Below are positions 16,391 through 25,560 of a DNA stretch of 64,000 bases, in pieces. Source of the stretch: Bacillota bacterium (lineage in GTDB: Bacteria; Bacillota; UBA4882; UBA8346); assembly GCA_023400055.1 (NCBI GenBank), contig JAEXFN010000008.1:1-64000 (forward strand). The letters are read 5' to 3'. A program made the position numbers and the translations under genes. Every line of letters begins with the position of its first letter. The first letter of the stretch is position 1. Below the pieces are notes generated by a model. The model worked only from the letters and a program-made list of their open reading frames with translations. It was not told the DNA's origin and did no database searches.

Positions 16391-16666
16391 GGCTCCCCGC
16401 CAGGGATAAAGATCATACTTCGTATTGCTTGGCGATTCATTCTAGGCCGGCGTTTTCAGAAGACATGTTTTTAGAAAAGTCGCTTTGGCAAAGCGAAGAC
16501 AAAAAACTGCTTATAGACTCGAAATTTATGTCGAACAAAAAGGATTTAAAGGAAAAATAAAGAAATATTTACTGATTACTTCCTGATACTCCAATATTAA
16601 CCGACATTGGTAAGCGTTTTTGAACGGAAATGTCAATTCCGAGATGCTGATTCAGGGGTGAAACGA
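16391..16666. other. Intergenic region before the AraC-type gene
   Basis: AT-rich from about 16480 to 16600, with no gene. It probably holds the promoter of the regulator gene, but no clear -35/-10 pair was found. Confidence 0.4.
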
Positions 16667-17656
16667 GTGTATCAAGTGTTTTTAACACGTGATGCGGAGA
16701 CTGCTTGCGGGATAAACGGACTTCCAATCGTAGGCGAGGCTGTCGCGGGGGAGCAAGTTTTGGCCCTGATTCAACCGCTGGAGCCGGACTTGCTGATCTT
16801 TACTCATCATTTGTCGCTGGCCGAATGCCTGGAGCTCGGCCGGATGGCGCATCAACATAAACCCGGCTTGAGGATTGCCATCTTAAACGGACCGCAGGGG
16901 ACGCAAAACGCCGCTGAGGATCAGCCGGTGGCGGCTCGCGCCAGCACCGATACAAATACGAACGACCGGGACCGGAATCTTGAAAAAGGGACTCTGGCCG
17001 AACAGATCGGGAAATTGAGCGAAACCATTATTTTGGAGGCCCTGCGTTACAGCGACAAATCGTTGATTCAGAATACCATCGTCCGCTGCATGATGGACTT
17101 AAAAACAGAACGCGCCGGAATATTTTTTTACATCCACGCCTATATCAACCTGATTCTGACCATGGTCCAATTTGTGACTGAATTGGGCGGCCAGGCCGAG
17201 CAAGTCTTGCCGGAATTGGCGGACCTGGCCGAGCTGTTGCCTTATTTGGATAACGAGCGCCGCAGCCTGGAATATCTCGAGACCTTACTCGATAAGACAC
17301 TGCAATTTCGCGAAAGCAAAAGGATGAAGAAGTATTATGAAGTCATCCGCAAAGCCAAGGATTTTATTCATCTTCATTTCGCCGATCCCAATCTCTCCTT
17401 AAACGCAGTGGCCGACTTTGTAAACATGAGCCCCAGCCACTTTTGTACGATTTTCGGCCGTGAAACGGGGGAAACCCTGATTCAATACCTGACCCATATC
17501 CGCATCAAGAAAGCCATGGAGCTTTTAAAGACCACCAATCTTTCCACCGCCGAGATCGCGGCCAAAATCGGCTATAATGATTCCAATTATTTTTGCCACA
17601 TCTTCAAGAAGACTACCGGGATTAACGCCCGGGACTTCAGAAACGGTAACGATTGA
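16667..17656 (+). CDS. AraC-family regulator with degenerate receiver-like domain
   Basis: A 329-residue protein. The last 100 residues are an AraC DNA-binding domain (IHLHFADPNLSLNAVADFVN, SPSHFCTIFGRETGE, IAAKIGYNDSNYFCHIFKK). Residues 1-85 resemble a receiver fold, but the phospho-Asp position lies in EPDLLIFTHHLS and is not Asp. A low-complexity Asp/Asn/Thr linker (DTNTNDRDRN) follows near residue 105, then a helical region. This is the layout of YesN-type regulators with a dead receiver. The GTG at 16667 has AGGGG 8 bases upstream; a TTG 20 codons earlier is also open. It is convergent with rodA, and its targets are unknown. Confidence 0.85.
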   Translation: MYQVFLTRDAETACGINGLPIVGEAVAGEQVLALIQPLEPDLLIFTHHLSLAECLELGRMAHQHKPGLRIAILNGPQGTQNAAEDQPVAARASTDTNTNDRDRNLEKGTLAEQIGKLSETIILEALRYSDKSLIQNTIVRCMMDLKTERAGIFFYIHAYINLILTMVQFVTELGGQAEQVLPELADLAELLPYLDNERRSLEYLETLLDKTLQFRESKRMKKYYEVIRKAKDFIHLHFADPNLSLNAVADFVNMSPSHFCTIFGRETGETLIQYLTHIRIKKAMELLKTTNLSTAEIAAKIGYNDSNYFCHIFKKTTGINARDFRNGND

Positions 17657-17755
17657 GGTTTTTTTAAACCAGCGGCGGTTTACCATCGCCCAAAGTCAAC
17701 CGGTTTTTCCCACGGGGCCAAGGGGAGAATTTATTGGTAAGTGTTCCGGACCGGA

Positions 17756-18871
17756 TCAAAATGATATTTTTTGATGCCGGATCCAAATGTTAGCGATGAA
17801 GCCGATCGATACCAGATTGATAACCATTGAAGTTCCGCCGAAACTGATGAAGGGCAGCGGGATTCCAGCCACCGGCATAATTCCCATATTCATTCCGATA
17901 TTCTCCAGTACATGAAATAAGAACATGGCAGTGATTCCGGTTGCGATGAGACAGCCGTTCTCTTCTTTGGCAAGCGATGCGATGCGTAGTCCGCGCCAGA
18001 TAAAAATGAAATAGAGTAGCAACACGCCGAAGCTCCCGACGAAACCCAGTTCTTCGGATAAGACCGAGAAGATGAAATCGGTATGGGATTCCGGCAAATA
18101 ACCCAGGCGCCCCTGCGTTCCCCGCAGGTATCCTTTTCCCGAGAATTGTCCGGAGCCCACGGCGATCATCGCCTGATTCAGTTGCCAACCGGTTCCGTTG
18201 GGGTCGCGATCGGGGTGCGTGAAATTGGTTAGCCGATCGATTTGGTAAGCTTTTACCGGCAAGGGAGTATGCAGATACTGATGACTGAGAAACAACAGAG
18301 CGATCGCGAAGATCCCGCCGAAGATAAGCGCCAGCAGTTTTCGGCCGGGAAATCCCGCGGCATAAAGCATTAAAAAAGTAAAAAAGATAAAAACCAACGC
18401 GGTGCCCAGATTGGGCTGAACGATGATTAACAGTGCGGGAAGGCCCATCAAGGCAAACGGAACAAGCAGATCGCCGAAGGATGAAAGCCGATTTCGCTCC
18501 GCCAGATATTTGGCGAGGGTGATGATCGTGACCAGTTTCGAGAACTCCGAAGGCTGAAAAAAGAAGAGCCAGCTTCGTGCGCCATTGACTTCTTTCCCGA
18601 TGAACAGAACTAAGACGAGTAAGAGGATATTCAATCCGTACAAAAAGTAAACCGTTTTAGCCGAAATTCGATAATCGAAAAAAAGTACTGCAAAACCGGC
18701 GAGTAACCCCAAAAGAGCCGCACCCGCCTGGCGGCTGAGGTAATAAAAGGGTTGGCCGGTTATTTTGGAGTGGGTGGCGCTGAATACCATGAACAAGCCA
18801 ATGGTCACCAAAAGGCCGACTGGCAGCAACAAAGGCAGATCGAGTTTTTGGATTATTTTTTTGATATTCAT
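17756..18871 (-). CDS. rodA: Rod-shape SEDS glycosyltransferase RodA
   Basis: A 371-residue SEDS-family membrane protein with about ten hydrophobic segments. It polymerises lipid II into peptidoglycan strands during cell elongation, together with a class B PBP. Recognisable features include PSEFSKLVTIITLAKYLAERN near residue 115, QPNLGTALVF near 160 and the C-terminal GGTSMVINLVSIGFIANI. The length and the lack of a long N-terminal extension favour RodA over FtsW or SpoVE. The ATG has a CAGGTAGG site upstream. The mreBCD and PBP2 genes are not adjacent, so it stands alone here. Confidence 0.88.
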   Translation of the reverse strand: MNIKKIIQKLDLPLLLPVGLLVTIGLFMVFSATHSKITGQPFYYLSRQAGAALLGLLAGFAVLFFDYRISAKTVYFLYGLNILLLVLVLFIGKEVNGARSWLFFFQPSEFSKLVTIITLAKYLAERNRLSSFGDLLVPFALMGLPALLIIVQPNLGTALVFIFFTFLMLYAAGFPGRKLLALIFGGIFAIALLFLSHQYLHTPLPVKAYQIDRLTNFTHPDRDPNGTGWQLNQAMIAVGSGQFSGKGYLRGTQGRLGYLPESHTDFIFSVLSEELGFVGSFGVLLLYFIFIWRGLRIASLAKEENGCLIATGITAMFLFHVLENIGMNMGIMPVAGIPLPFISFGGTSMVINLVSIGFIANIWIRHQKISF

Positions 18872-18900
18872 GAATACCTACCTGTTTCAAAAAGCCTAGG

Positions 18901-19167
18901 CTATGAAACGGATCGACTTACCACACTGATAGTCCCTTTTCCCAAACGGTTTTCTTCACTAATAAGTTTCAGATTTTTTTCGTAAAATTTTGGCGTATCG
19001 ATCGCCAATTTTGGAAGGGAATAATTCGCCAAAACAGAGTTTATACTGTTTGGGTCTACGCTGATGTCAGGTTTGATGTAACTAATAGCATTCTTGAAGC
19101 GATTTGGGACGGAAGATGTCAATTTCAACGATAAGCTTAACGGCAAATAGATTGAAAATATATACAA
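18901..19167 (-). CDS. Possible small protein upstream of rodA, unrecognised
   Basis: An 88-codon open frame ends 29 bases before rodA on the same strand. The predicted product begins with a hydrophobic stretch (IFSIYLPLSLSL) and then looks like ordinary polar protein (KFYEKNLKLISEENRLGKG). No good ribosome site precedes the ATG, and no family is recognised. It may be the 3' remnant of a longer gene, a secreted peptide, or not a gene at all. Confidence 0.3.
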   Translation of the reverse strand: MYIFSIYLPLSLSLKLTSSVPNRFKNAISYIKPDISVDPNSINSVLANYSLPKLAIDTPKFYEKNLKLISEENRLGKGTISVVSRSVS

Positions 19168-19345
19168 TAAACCCGAAATAGTGTAATATATTAGTAAGCT
19201 AATGCGTTCGGGTTGCCCGTGGGTTATAACCGTTTCATATTAGCCGCTTTAGCCGTTAAACTCAGTGCAAGGGGTTGTTTTATTAATTTGGCTGATTTCG
19301 GTGGTATCACCGGGATTACATAAATAAAAAGGGGGAAAAATTTGC

Positions 19346-20485
19346 ATGAAACGAGGATTGGCTTTTCTATGGGTCGTGGTGATCATGGCCGCTTTATTCG
19401 CTACCGCCAGCGTTCAGGGCGCCAATGTCATCAAGATCGGCGTTTTTGAGCCGATGACCGGCGCCAATGCCGCCGGCGGGCAGTTAGAGGTCGACGGGAT
19501 CAAACTGGCTAATAAGCTTTATCCGACAGTACTCGGCTCAAAAGTGGAGTTGGTCTTCGCCGACAACAAATCGGATAAGGTCGAGGCCGCCACTGCCGCC
19601 GCCCGCCTGGTCGAGAAGGAAAAAGTCACTGCCATCATCGGCAGCTGGGGCAGCTCCCTGTCGATGGCCGCCGGCGATATCGTCAAGAGCGGCAAAGTAC
19701 CGACGGTCGGCGCCTCCTGCACCAACCCGCTGGTTACCCAAGGCAACGAGTTTTACTTCCGGGTCTGCTTCATCGATCCTTTCCAGGGCACGGTCATGGC
19801 CAACTATGCTTTCAAGAAGTTAAAAGCCAAAAAGACCGCCATCGTTCAGGAAGTCTCCAATGATTACGCGGTGGGCCTGGCCAAATTCTACACCGACAGC
19901 TTCAAGAAGCTGACCAAAGACCCCAACTGCATCGTCGAGGTCGCCAACTATAACACCGGCGACCAGGATTTCTCCGCGCAATTGACCAATATTAAGGCCA
20001 AGAATCCCGATGTGATCTTCGCCCCGGGGAACTTCACCGAATCGGCCCTGGTGATCAGCCAGGCCCGGAAGCTCGGGATCAAAACCCCGTTCATCGGCGG
20101 CGATACCTGGGAGACCCAAGAGTTTCTGGATATCGGCAAGACCGCCGTGGAAGGCGCGGTCTTCTCCACCTTCTTTGCGACCGAGAAGCCGATCACCAAA
20201 GAGTCCAAGAAATTCCTGGACGCTTTCCGCAAAGACTCCAAAAAAGAGCCGGCCGCGGTCACCGCGCTCGGTTATGACGCTTATATCCTGATCCTGGATG
20301 CCATCAAACGGGCCAAGTCCACCGATACCCTTAAAGTGCGCGATGCCTTGGCCAAAACCAAGAACTTCCCGGGCGCCGCCGGTGTGATTACGCTCGATGA
20401 GAACCGCAACGCCGTCAAGGACGCGGTCATCAAAGTGGTCAAAGGCGGCAAATTTACCTACATGGATACCATTCATCCTTTCTAA
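19346..20485 (+). CDS. livK: Branched-chain amino-acid ABC transporter, substrate-binding protein
   Basis: A 379-residue periplasmic binding protein of the Leu/Ile/Val type. The signal peptide (residues 1-26) ends in ASVQG-A and has no lipobox Cys, unlike the lipid-anchored binding proteins of monoderm Firmicutes; this fits a periplasm behind an outer membrane. The mature protein starts VIKIGVFEPMTGANAAGGQ, the usual type-I binding fold, with GSWGSSLSMAAGD near 95. AGGGGG precedes the ATG. First gene of livKHMGF. Confidence 0.93.
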   Translation: MKRGLAFLWVVVIMAALFATASVQGANVIKIGVFEPMTGANAAGGQLEVDGIKLANKLYPTVLGSKVELVFADNKSDKVEAATAAARLVEKEKVTAIIGSWGSSLSMAAGDIVKSGKVPTVGASCTNPLVTQGNEFYFRVCFIDPFQGTVMANYAFKKLKAKKTAIVQEVSNDYAVGLAKFYTDSFKKLTKDPNCIVEVANYNTGDQDFSAQLTNIKAKNPDVIFAPGNFTESALVISQARKLGIKTPFIGGDTWETQEFLDIGKTAVEGAVFSTFFATEKPITKESKKFLDAFRKDSKKEPAAVTALGYDAYILILDAIKRAKSTDTLKVRDALAKTKNFPGAAGVITLDENRNAVKDAVIKVVKGGKFTYMDTIHPF

Positions 20486-20499
20486 ATAGGTGATCGCTA

Positions 20500-20535
20500 G
20501 AACGCCGCGCCTCCTCCGCCAGGGGGAGGCGCAGC
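20500..20535 (+). terminator. Hairpin between livK and livH
   Basis: CGCCTCC and GGGAGGCG form a GC-rich stem between livK and livH without a T-run. It probably stabilises the livK message or partly limits read-through, giving more binding protein than membrane parts. Confidence 0.55.
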
Positions 20536-20566
20536 CTTGTAAAAATAGCTATTGGCGGTGTTATTC

Positions 20567-21460
20567 ATGACTTTTGACATATTTCTGCAGCATCTCACCA
20601 ATGGTATTTCGCTGGGAAGCCTGTATGCCCTGATCGCCATCGGTTATACCATGGTCTATGGAATCCTGCGTCTGATCAACTTCGCCCACGGCGATATTTT
20701 TATGATGGCGACGTATTTCGGGTTCTTCGGGGTGATGACTTTCGGCATTCCCTGGTTTATCGTTTTCCCATTGGTGCTCATTTTGACGGCCCTGTTGGGA
20801 ATGGGGGTCGAGGTTACCGCTTACCGGCCGCTGCGGGACGCGCCCAAGATTTCGATCCTGATCTCGTCCATCGGCGCCTCGTTTTTGCTGGAGAACCTCA
20901 CCACGGTGCTCTTCGGCGGGGTTCCCAAGCCGTTTCCGACCCCGGATATCTTCACCGACGTGGTCCAGGTGGGTACGGTTTCCATTCAGAAACTGACCTT
21001 CTATATCCCGGTGGTGACCGGCATCTGTTTGGTCGGCTTATTGTACCTCATTAACCGGACCAAGACCGGCATGGCCATGCGGGCAGTGTCGCGCGATCAC
21101 GAGACCGCGCGGGTGATGGGGGTCAATGTCGACCGCACCATCTCGCTGACCTTCGGCATCGGTTCGCTCCTGGCGGCGGTGGGCGGCATCATGTGGGGCA
21201 TGAAGTTCCCGCAGATTGCGCCGTTGATGGGGGTCATGCCCGGCTTGAAGTGTTTCATCGCGGCGGTGATCGGCGGGATCGGCAATGTCAGCGGGGCGGT
21301 GATCGGCGGTTTTATCCTGGGCATCGGCGAGATCATGTTGGTGGCTTTTCTGCCGACCTTGACCGGTTACCGGGACGCGTTCGCCTTCGTGTTGTTGATT
21401 GTGATCCTTTTATATAAGCCCACCGGCATCATGGGCGAAAAAATCGCGGAGAAGGTGTGA
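20567..21460 (+). CDS. livH: Branched-chain amino-acid ABC transporter permease LivH
   Basis: A 297-residue polytopic permease. Characteristic LivH stretches are SLGSLYALIAIGYTMVYGILRLINFAHGD cut across residues 15-43, and AVIGGIGNVSGAVIGG near 240. The ATG at 20567 has GGCGGTG 6-12 bases upstream. The TGA stop overlaps the livM start. Forms the inner-membrane channel with LivM. Confidence 0.94.
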   Translation: MTFDIFLQHLTNGISLGSLYALIAIGYTMVYGILRLINFAHGDIFMMATYFGFFGVMTFGIPWFIVFPLVLILTALLGMGVEVTAYRPLRDAPKISILISSIGASFLLENLTTVLFGGVPKPFPTPDIFTDVVQVGTVSIQKLTFYIPVVTGICLVGLLYLINRTKTGMAMRAVSRDHETARVMGVNVDRTISLTFGIGSLLAAVGGIMWGMKFPQIAPLMGVMPGLKCFIAAVIGGIGNVSGAVIGGFILGIGEIMLVAFLPTLTGYRDAFAFVLLIVILLYKPTGIMGEKIAEKV

Positions 21461-22539
21461 TGATGCTGAGAAACCGTATTCTGACCGCCATTGCCTTGCT
21501 GCTGTTATTGGGATTCCTGATCTACGCCAATAATTGTCTGGACCTCTATGTGGTGCGCATCTTGAATGTGTGCGCCATTTACGCCATTTTGGGGCTCAGT
21601 ATGAATCTGGTGAACGGGTTTACCGGGCTCTTTTCATTGGGGCACGCCGGTTTCATGGCGGTCGGAGCTTATACCACGGCCTTGATGACGATGCCGGAGG
21701 CTACCAAACAACAGATCTTTTATATGGCACCGTTGATCAAGCCGCTCGACGTCATCACGCTGCCGTTTCCGCTGGCTTTGATCCTCGGCGGAATCCTGGC
21801 CGCCTTCGTCGGTTATCTGATCGGCGCGCCCGCGCTGCGCCTCAAGGGGGACTATCTGGCCATCGCCACGTTGGGATTCGGCGAGATTATCCGGGTCATC
21901 TTCACCAATACCCAGACCATCACCAACGGCGCTTTGGGGTTGAAGGGGATCCCGGCTATTACCAATCTCTATTGGAGTTTCGGGACCGGCTTTGTTACGC
22001 TGGTGGTTTTGTTATCGCTCATCAATAGCAGTTACGGCCGGGCCTTAAAAGCCATTCGCGAGGATGAGATCGCCGCCGAAAGCATGGGCATCAATCTCGC
22101 CAGACATAAGAGTCTGGCCTTTGTCACCGGCGCGTTCTTCGCCGGAATCGGCGGCGGGTTGCTTGGCAACCTGCTCGGCACCATCGACCCGAAGATGTTC
22201 AACTTCATCTTCACTTATAATATTTTGCTCATTATCGTGCTCGGCGGGATGGGCAGTTTCACCGGCACGATCATTTCGGCCTTCATATTTACCATCGCCA
22301 ATGAAGTGCTGCGTTTCCTCGACGAACGGATCGACCTCGGCTTCGTGGCGTTCGACGGCAAGGTCGGCCTGCGGGCGGTGGTCTTCTCGGCGCTATTGAT
22401 GGTGGTGGTCATCTTTTACCGGCACGGCTTGATGGGGACCAACGAATTCAGTTGGAACAAACTGTTAAACCAGCGTTGGTGGAAGAAATGGCTGCCGGGA
22501 TCGAAACGGCCGTTGCCCGGGGGAGGGAACAACCCATGA
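21460..22539 (+). CDS. livM: Branched-chain amino-acid ABC transporter permease LivM
   Basis: A 359-residue permease with about nine hydrophobic segments. Family stretches are LGLSMNLVNGFTGLFSLGHAG near residues 45-65 and VLGGMGSFTGTIISAF near 263-278. It begins with tandem ATGs overlapping the livH stop, and its own stop overlaps the livG ATG (ATGA), so the operon is tightly coupled. The C-terminus is extended and basic. Confidence 0.94.
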   Translation: MMLRNRILTAIALLLLLGFLIYANNCLDLYVVRILNVCAIYAILGLSMNLVNGFTGLFSLGHAGFMAVGAYTTALMTMPEATKQQIFYMAPLIKPLDVITLPFPLALILGGILAAFVGYLIGAPALRLKGDYLAIATLGFGEIIRVIFTNTQTITNGALGLKGIPAITNLYWSFGTGFVTLVVLLSLINSSYGRALKAIREDEIAAESMGINLARHKSLAFVTGAFFAGIGGGLLGNLLGTIDPKMFNFIFTYNILLIIVLGGMGSFTGTIISAFIFTIANEVLRFLDERIDLGFVAFDGKVGLRAVVFSALLMVVVIFYRHGLMGTNEFSWNKLLNQRWWKKWLPGSKRPLPGGGNNP

Positions 22540-23306
22540 GTTTGCTCAAAGTCGAAAATCTAACGATGCAATTCGGCGGGTTGACCGCAGTCAAGGACTT
22601 CAATCTGCAATTGGATAAAGGCGAAATCGTCGCCCTGATCGGGCCGAACGGCGCCGGCAAAACCACCGCCTTCAACATGATCACCGGGGTTTACCGGCCG
22701 ACCCAGGGCCGAGTCCTCTTCGGCGAGAAAGACATCACCGGGTTGCGCCCGGATCTGATCACCGGCCGGGGCATCGCCCGGACCTTCCAGAACATCCGGC
22801 TCTTCAAGGACTTGAGCGTCCTGGATAATGTGCTGATCGCCAACCACCTGCATGTGAAGTCCAAGTTCATGACGGCAATCCTCAAGCTTCCGGCATACCG
22901 CGGTGAGGAGCGGGCGATGCGCCAGAAATCGCTGACCCTGTTGGAACGGGTCGGCCTCGGCCAACTGCGGGATGAAAAAGCCAGTTCCCTGCCGTATGGG
23001 ATGCAACGCCGCCTGGAGATCGCCCGGGCCCTGGCTACGGATCCCCAGGTGCTGTTGTTGGATGAGCCGGCCGCCGGAATGAACCCCAAGGAAACCGCAG
23101 ATCTGACCGTCTTCATCAAAGAAATCCGCGACGAATACGGTCTGGCCATTTTCATGATCGAGCATCACATGGATGTGGTCATGGGCATCTCCGGGCGGAT
23201 TTATGTCCTGGACTACGGCATCACCATCGCCAGCGGCTCGCCCTATGAGATTCAAAACGACCCGCGGGTCATCGAAGCCTATCTGGGGGTGGAAGAGGAT
23301 GCTTAA
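22536..23306 (+). CDS. livG: Branched-chain amino-acid ABC transporter ATPase LivG
   Basis: A 256-residue ABC ATPase. Walker A GPNGAGKTT near residue 37, a signature-like SSLPYGMQRRLEIARAL near 150, Walker B VLLLDEPAAGMNP near 172 and an H-loop His near 207. The IARTFQNIRLF motif is typical of LivG. The start ATG at 22536 has GGGGGAGGG 6-7 bases upstream. Confidence 0.94.
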   Translation: MSLLKVENLTMQFGGLTAVKDFNLQLDKGEIVALIGPNGAGKTTAFNMITGVYRPTQGRVLFGEKDITGLRPDLITGRGIARTFQNIRLFKDLSVLDNVLIANHLHVKSKFMTAILKLPAYRGEERAMRQKSLTLLERVGLGQLRDEKASSLPYGMQRRLEIARALATDPQVLLLDEPAAGMNPKETADLTVFIKEIRDEYGLAIFMIEHHMDVVMGISGRIYVLDYGITIASGSPYEIQNDPRVIEAYLGVEEDA

Positions 23307-24018
23307 AATCGAGAATCTGGTCGTCGCTTACGGCGGCATCGAAGCCTTAAAAGGGATCAGCCTGGAGGTGGAGGAGGGCAAGATCGTCACCCTGGTCGGA
23401 GCCAACGGCGCCGGCAAAAGCACCACGCTGCGAACGATCATGGGTCTGGTCAAGCCGCTCGGCGGATCGATCAGCTACAAAGGAATCGACCTGCTGAAGG
23501 AGAAGACCCAAAACATGGCCAAGAACGGCCTGACGCTGGTCCCCGAGGGCCGGCGGGTCTTCGCCAACCTGACGGTACTGGAGAACCTGCGGATCGGCGC
23601 GTATTACCGTACCGACGAACAGGGGATCAAAGACGATATCGAATGGGTCTATAGCCTTTTCCCGATCTTGAAAAAACGCTCCTGGCAGCTATCGGGGACG
23701 CTCTCCGGCGGCGAACAGCAGATGCTGGCGGTGGGCCGGGCGCTGTTATCCCGGCCGAAACTGCTGATGATGGACGAACCATCGCTGGGCCTGGCCCCGA
23801 TGATCGTCAAGGAGATCTTCCGGATTATCCAGGAGATTCATAAAAAACAAGGCGTCACCATTCTCCTGATCGAGCAGAATGCCAACGCCGCGCTGCACAT
23901 TGCCGACGTCGGTTATGTCATGGAGACCGGCCGGATCACGCTCAAAGGCTCCGGCAAGGAACTGCTGGCCGATGAGGAAGTCAAAAAAGCCTACCTGGGG
24001 CATAGCGCGGCCCAATGA
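23299..24018 (+). CDS. livF: Branched-chain amino-acid ABC transporter ATPase LivF
   Basis: A 239-residue ABC ATPase, the partner of LivG. Walker A GANGAGKST near residue 35, LTLVPEGRRVFANLTV near 80 (a LivF hallmark), signature LSGGEQQMLAVGRAL near 138 and Walker B LLMMDEPSLGLAP near 158. It starts within the last codons of livG (GAGGATG). Confidence 0.94.
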   Translation: MLKIENLVVAYGGIEALKGISLEVEEGKIVTLVGANGAGKSTTLRTIMGLVKPLGGSISYKGIDLLKEKTQNMAKNGLTLVPEGRRVFANLTVLENLRIGAYYRTDEQGIKDDIEWVYSLFPILKKRSWQLSGTLSGGEQQMLAVGRALLSRPKLLMMDEPSLGLAPMIVKEIFRIIQEIHKKQGVTILLIEQNANAALHIADVGYVMETGRITLKGSGKELLADEEVKKAYLGHSAAQ

Positions 24019-24143
24019 CCGCTACCGGCCAATGAGCCTGGATGCTGGATGGATGATCGTAAAGAAAAGGTTGTTGATAACCCATTCAATAGCCTTTCTA
24101 AATTGCTAACGCTGACTGGAATACGGTGAAAGGGGTGGAACGA

Positions 24144-24569
24144 ATGGTTCCCAACTGGGTTTATTTTGCACTGGGTTCGGCGTTTTTTGCGGGCTTGACC
24201 GCGTTATTCGGCAAGATCGGCGTCACCGGCATCAATTCCAACTTGGCGACTTTTCTGCGGACCATTGTGGTGGTATTGTTTTCCGGGGCGATCGTCATGG
24301 CCAACGGCGAATGGCGCAATCCCTCGCGTTTGCCGGGGAAAACCTTAATCTTTCTGCTCCTGTCGGCGTTGGCCACCGGCGCCTCCTGGCTCTGTTATTA
24401 CCGGGCCTTGCAGTTGGGACCGGCCTCGCGGGTGGCGCCCATCGACAAATTGAGCGTGGTCTTCGCCATGACCCTGGCCTTCGTCTTCCTCGGCGAGAAG
24501 GCGGACTTCAAAACCATCGCCGGCGGGTTGCTGATCCTGAGTGGAACCCTGGTGATCGCGTTGAAGTAG
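24144..24569 (+). CDS. EamA/DMT-type transporter, half-size
   Basis: A 141-residue membrane protein with about five hydrophobic segments, equal to one EamA repeat rather than the usual pair. It carries GSAFFAGLTALFGKIGV, ASWLCYYRALQLGP and KLSVVFAMTLAFVFLGE. Single-repeat members probably work as dimers. AGGGGTGG lies 6 bases before the ATG at 24144. The substrate is unknown, and there is no second half in the neighbourhood. Confidence 0.85.
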   Translation: MVPNWVYFALGSAFFAGLTALFGKIGVTGINSNLATFLRTIVVVLFSGAIVMANGEWRNPSRLPGKTLIFLLLSALATGASWLCYYRALQLGPASRVAPIDKLSVVFAMTLAFVFLGEKADFKTIAGGLLILSGTLVIALK

Positions 24570-24627
24570 TAGATGGCAATCTGGCAATTGGCCTTTATGA
24601 TCTAAATTGGATTTGAACGATGGATAT

Positions 24628-24668
24628 AAAAAGGGCTGCCCAAAATTACTTTTGAGGCAGCCCTTTAT
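24628..24668. terminator. Bidirectional terminator between EamA and OMP genes
   Basis: AAAGGGCTGCC and GGCAGCCCTTT form an 11-bp stem with a 15-base loop, flanked by A- and T-rich ends, between convergent genes. Confidence 0.85.
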
Positions 24669-24682
24669 AAATTAATCAGGAA

Positions 24683-25345
24683 TTAGAATGTGTAGGTTCC
24701 ACCGATTGTCGGACCATAATTTTTAAAGGTTATATTAAGATCTTTCGCATCATACTTAGCATACCGATAGCCAACCGTAGCGCTAAAGTTATCCGTAAAT
24801 TGATAACCGATTTTTATTTTGGCGTTGGTGATGTCAAGATCAGTATCATCGCCCATGGATTTGGCCTTTCCGTCTACAGAAAACCCTAAGGAGCCATTCA
24901 CGAAAACTTGATCAGCAACTTTAAAATTGCCTTCGGCACCGAACATGACTCCAGAGAATTTGATCTTATCAGGGAATATAGATTTTTCCAGTTCTTGATC
25001 CAGATACGATAAATTTAAAGAAAACTGGTCGGTTAACTGATATCCACCTTTCAGTTCAAAACCGGAAAAATCAATATCTTTAAGATAAGCATAATCTTCA
25101 TCATAATCTATTTTTAAGAAATCTTTTAATTGCGATGAAGTATATTCGAGATTAATTTTAAACTTGTCGATCGCTTGTTCTACACCAATGATTGCTGCAT
25201 TGGAATCTCCATCGATAGAGCTGCCTGCACTTAATTCCCAAGTCCCCGGCATATAATCTACATAAACACTGGCGGCTAAAACACTACTGATGGAGAACAA
25301 CATCATACCCACCACTAAACTGACCAAGATGAACAACTTTTTCAT
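24683..25345 (-). CDS. Outer-membrane beta-barrel protein
   Basis: A 220-residue protein with a clear signal peptide (MKKLFILVSLVVGMMLFSIS, cleaved near VLAA-S). It continues as alternating amphipathic strands (FKINLEYTSSQLK, FELKGGYQLTDQFSLNLSY, AKIKIGYQFTDNFSATVGYRY) and ends in GGTYTF. A terminal Phe after alternating strands is the BAM-recognised signature of outer-membrane barrels. Eight strands seem likely, as in OmpW/OmpX-size proteins. This is direct evidence for an outer membrane in this Firmicute-like genome. The ATG at 25345 has GGAGGAG 6 bases upstream and a good promoter. Confidence 0.85.
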   Translation of the reverse strand: MKKLFILVSLVVGMMLFSISSVLAASVYVDYMPGTWELSAGSSIDGDSNAAIIGVEQAIDKFKINLEYTSSQLKDFLKIDYDEDYAYLKDIDFSGFELKGGYQLTDQFSLNLSYLDQELEKSIFPDKIKFSGVMFGAEGNFKVADQVFVNGSLGFSVDGKAKSMGDDTDLDITNAKIKIGYQFTDNFSATVGYRYAKYDAKDLNITFKNYGPTIGGTYTF

Positions 25346-25395
25346 TGTAACTCCTCCTTGAATAATTTTTTTGCAGTTGGAACCATCTGTAAATA

Positions 25396-25424
25396 ATTTT
25401 AGCACTGGAAAATTAGTTTGTAAA
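25396..25424 (-). promoter_or_regulatory. Sigma-A promoter of the beta-barrel gene
   Basis: On the minus strand TTTACA (25424-25419), 17 bases, TAAAAT (25401-25396), with the start codon about 50 bases further on. Confidence 0.7.
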
Positions 25425-25560
25425 GTATTACCATTAATGAATTTCTAATAATTCACATCAGAAAATGTTAAATCTGAATGTTAAGTTAATTCCACAATGT
25501 AGAAAATGGATAGGTTCGAAGAAGTTAAAAGTGTTTTATATTTTTAATAATATATCAGAT

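Noticed and set aside
15958..16474. Several overlapping frames on both strands of array 2
   Set aside because: All are repeat-derived, without ribosome sites, and one crosses the adhE terminator.
19300..19325. T-box-like GGTGGTATCACC before livK
   Set aside because: It lacks the conserved T-box sequence, the specifier stem and a following terminator; it is a short hairpin at most.
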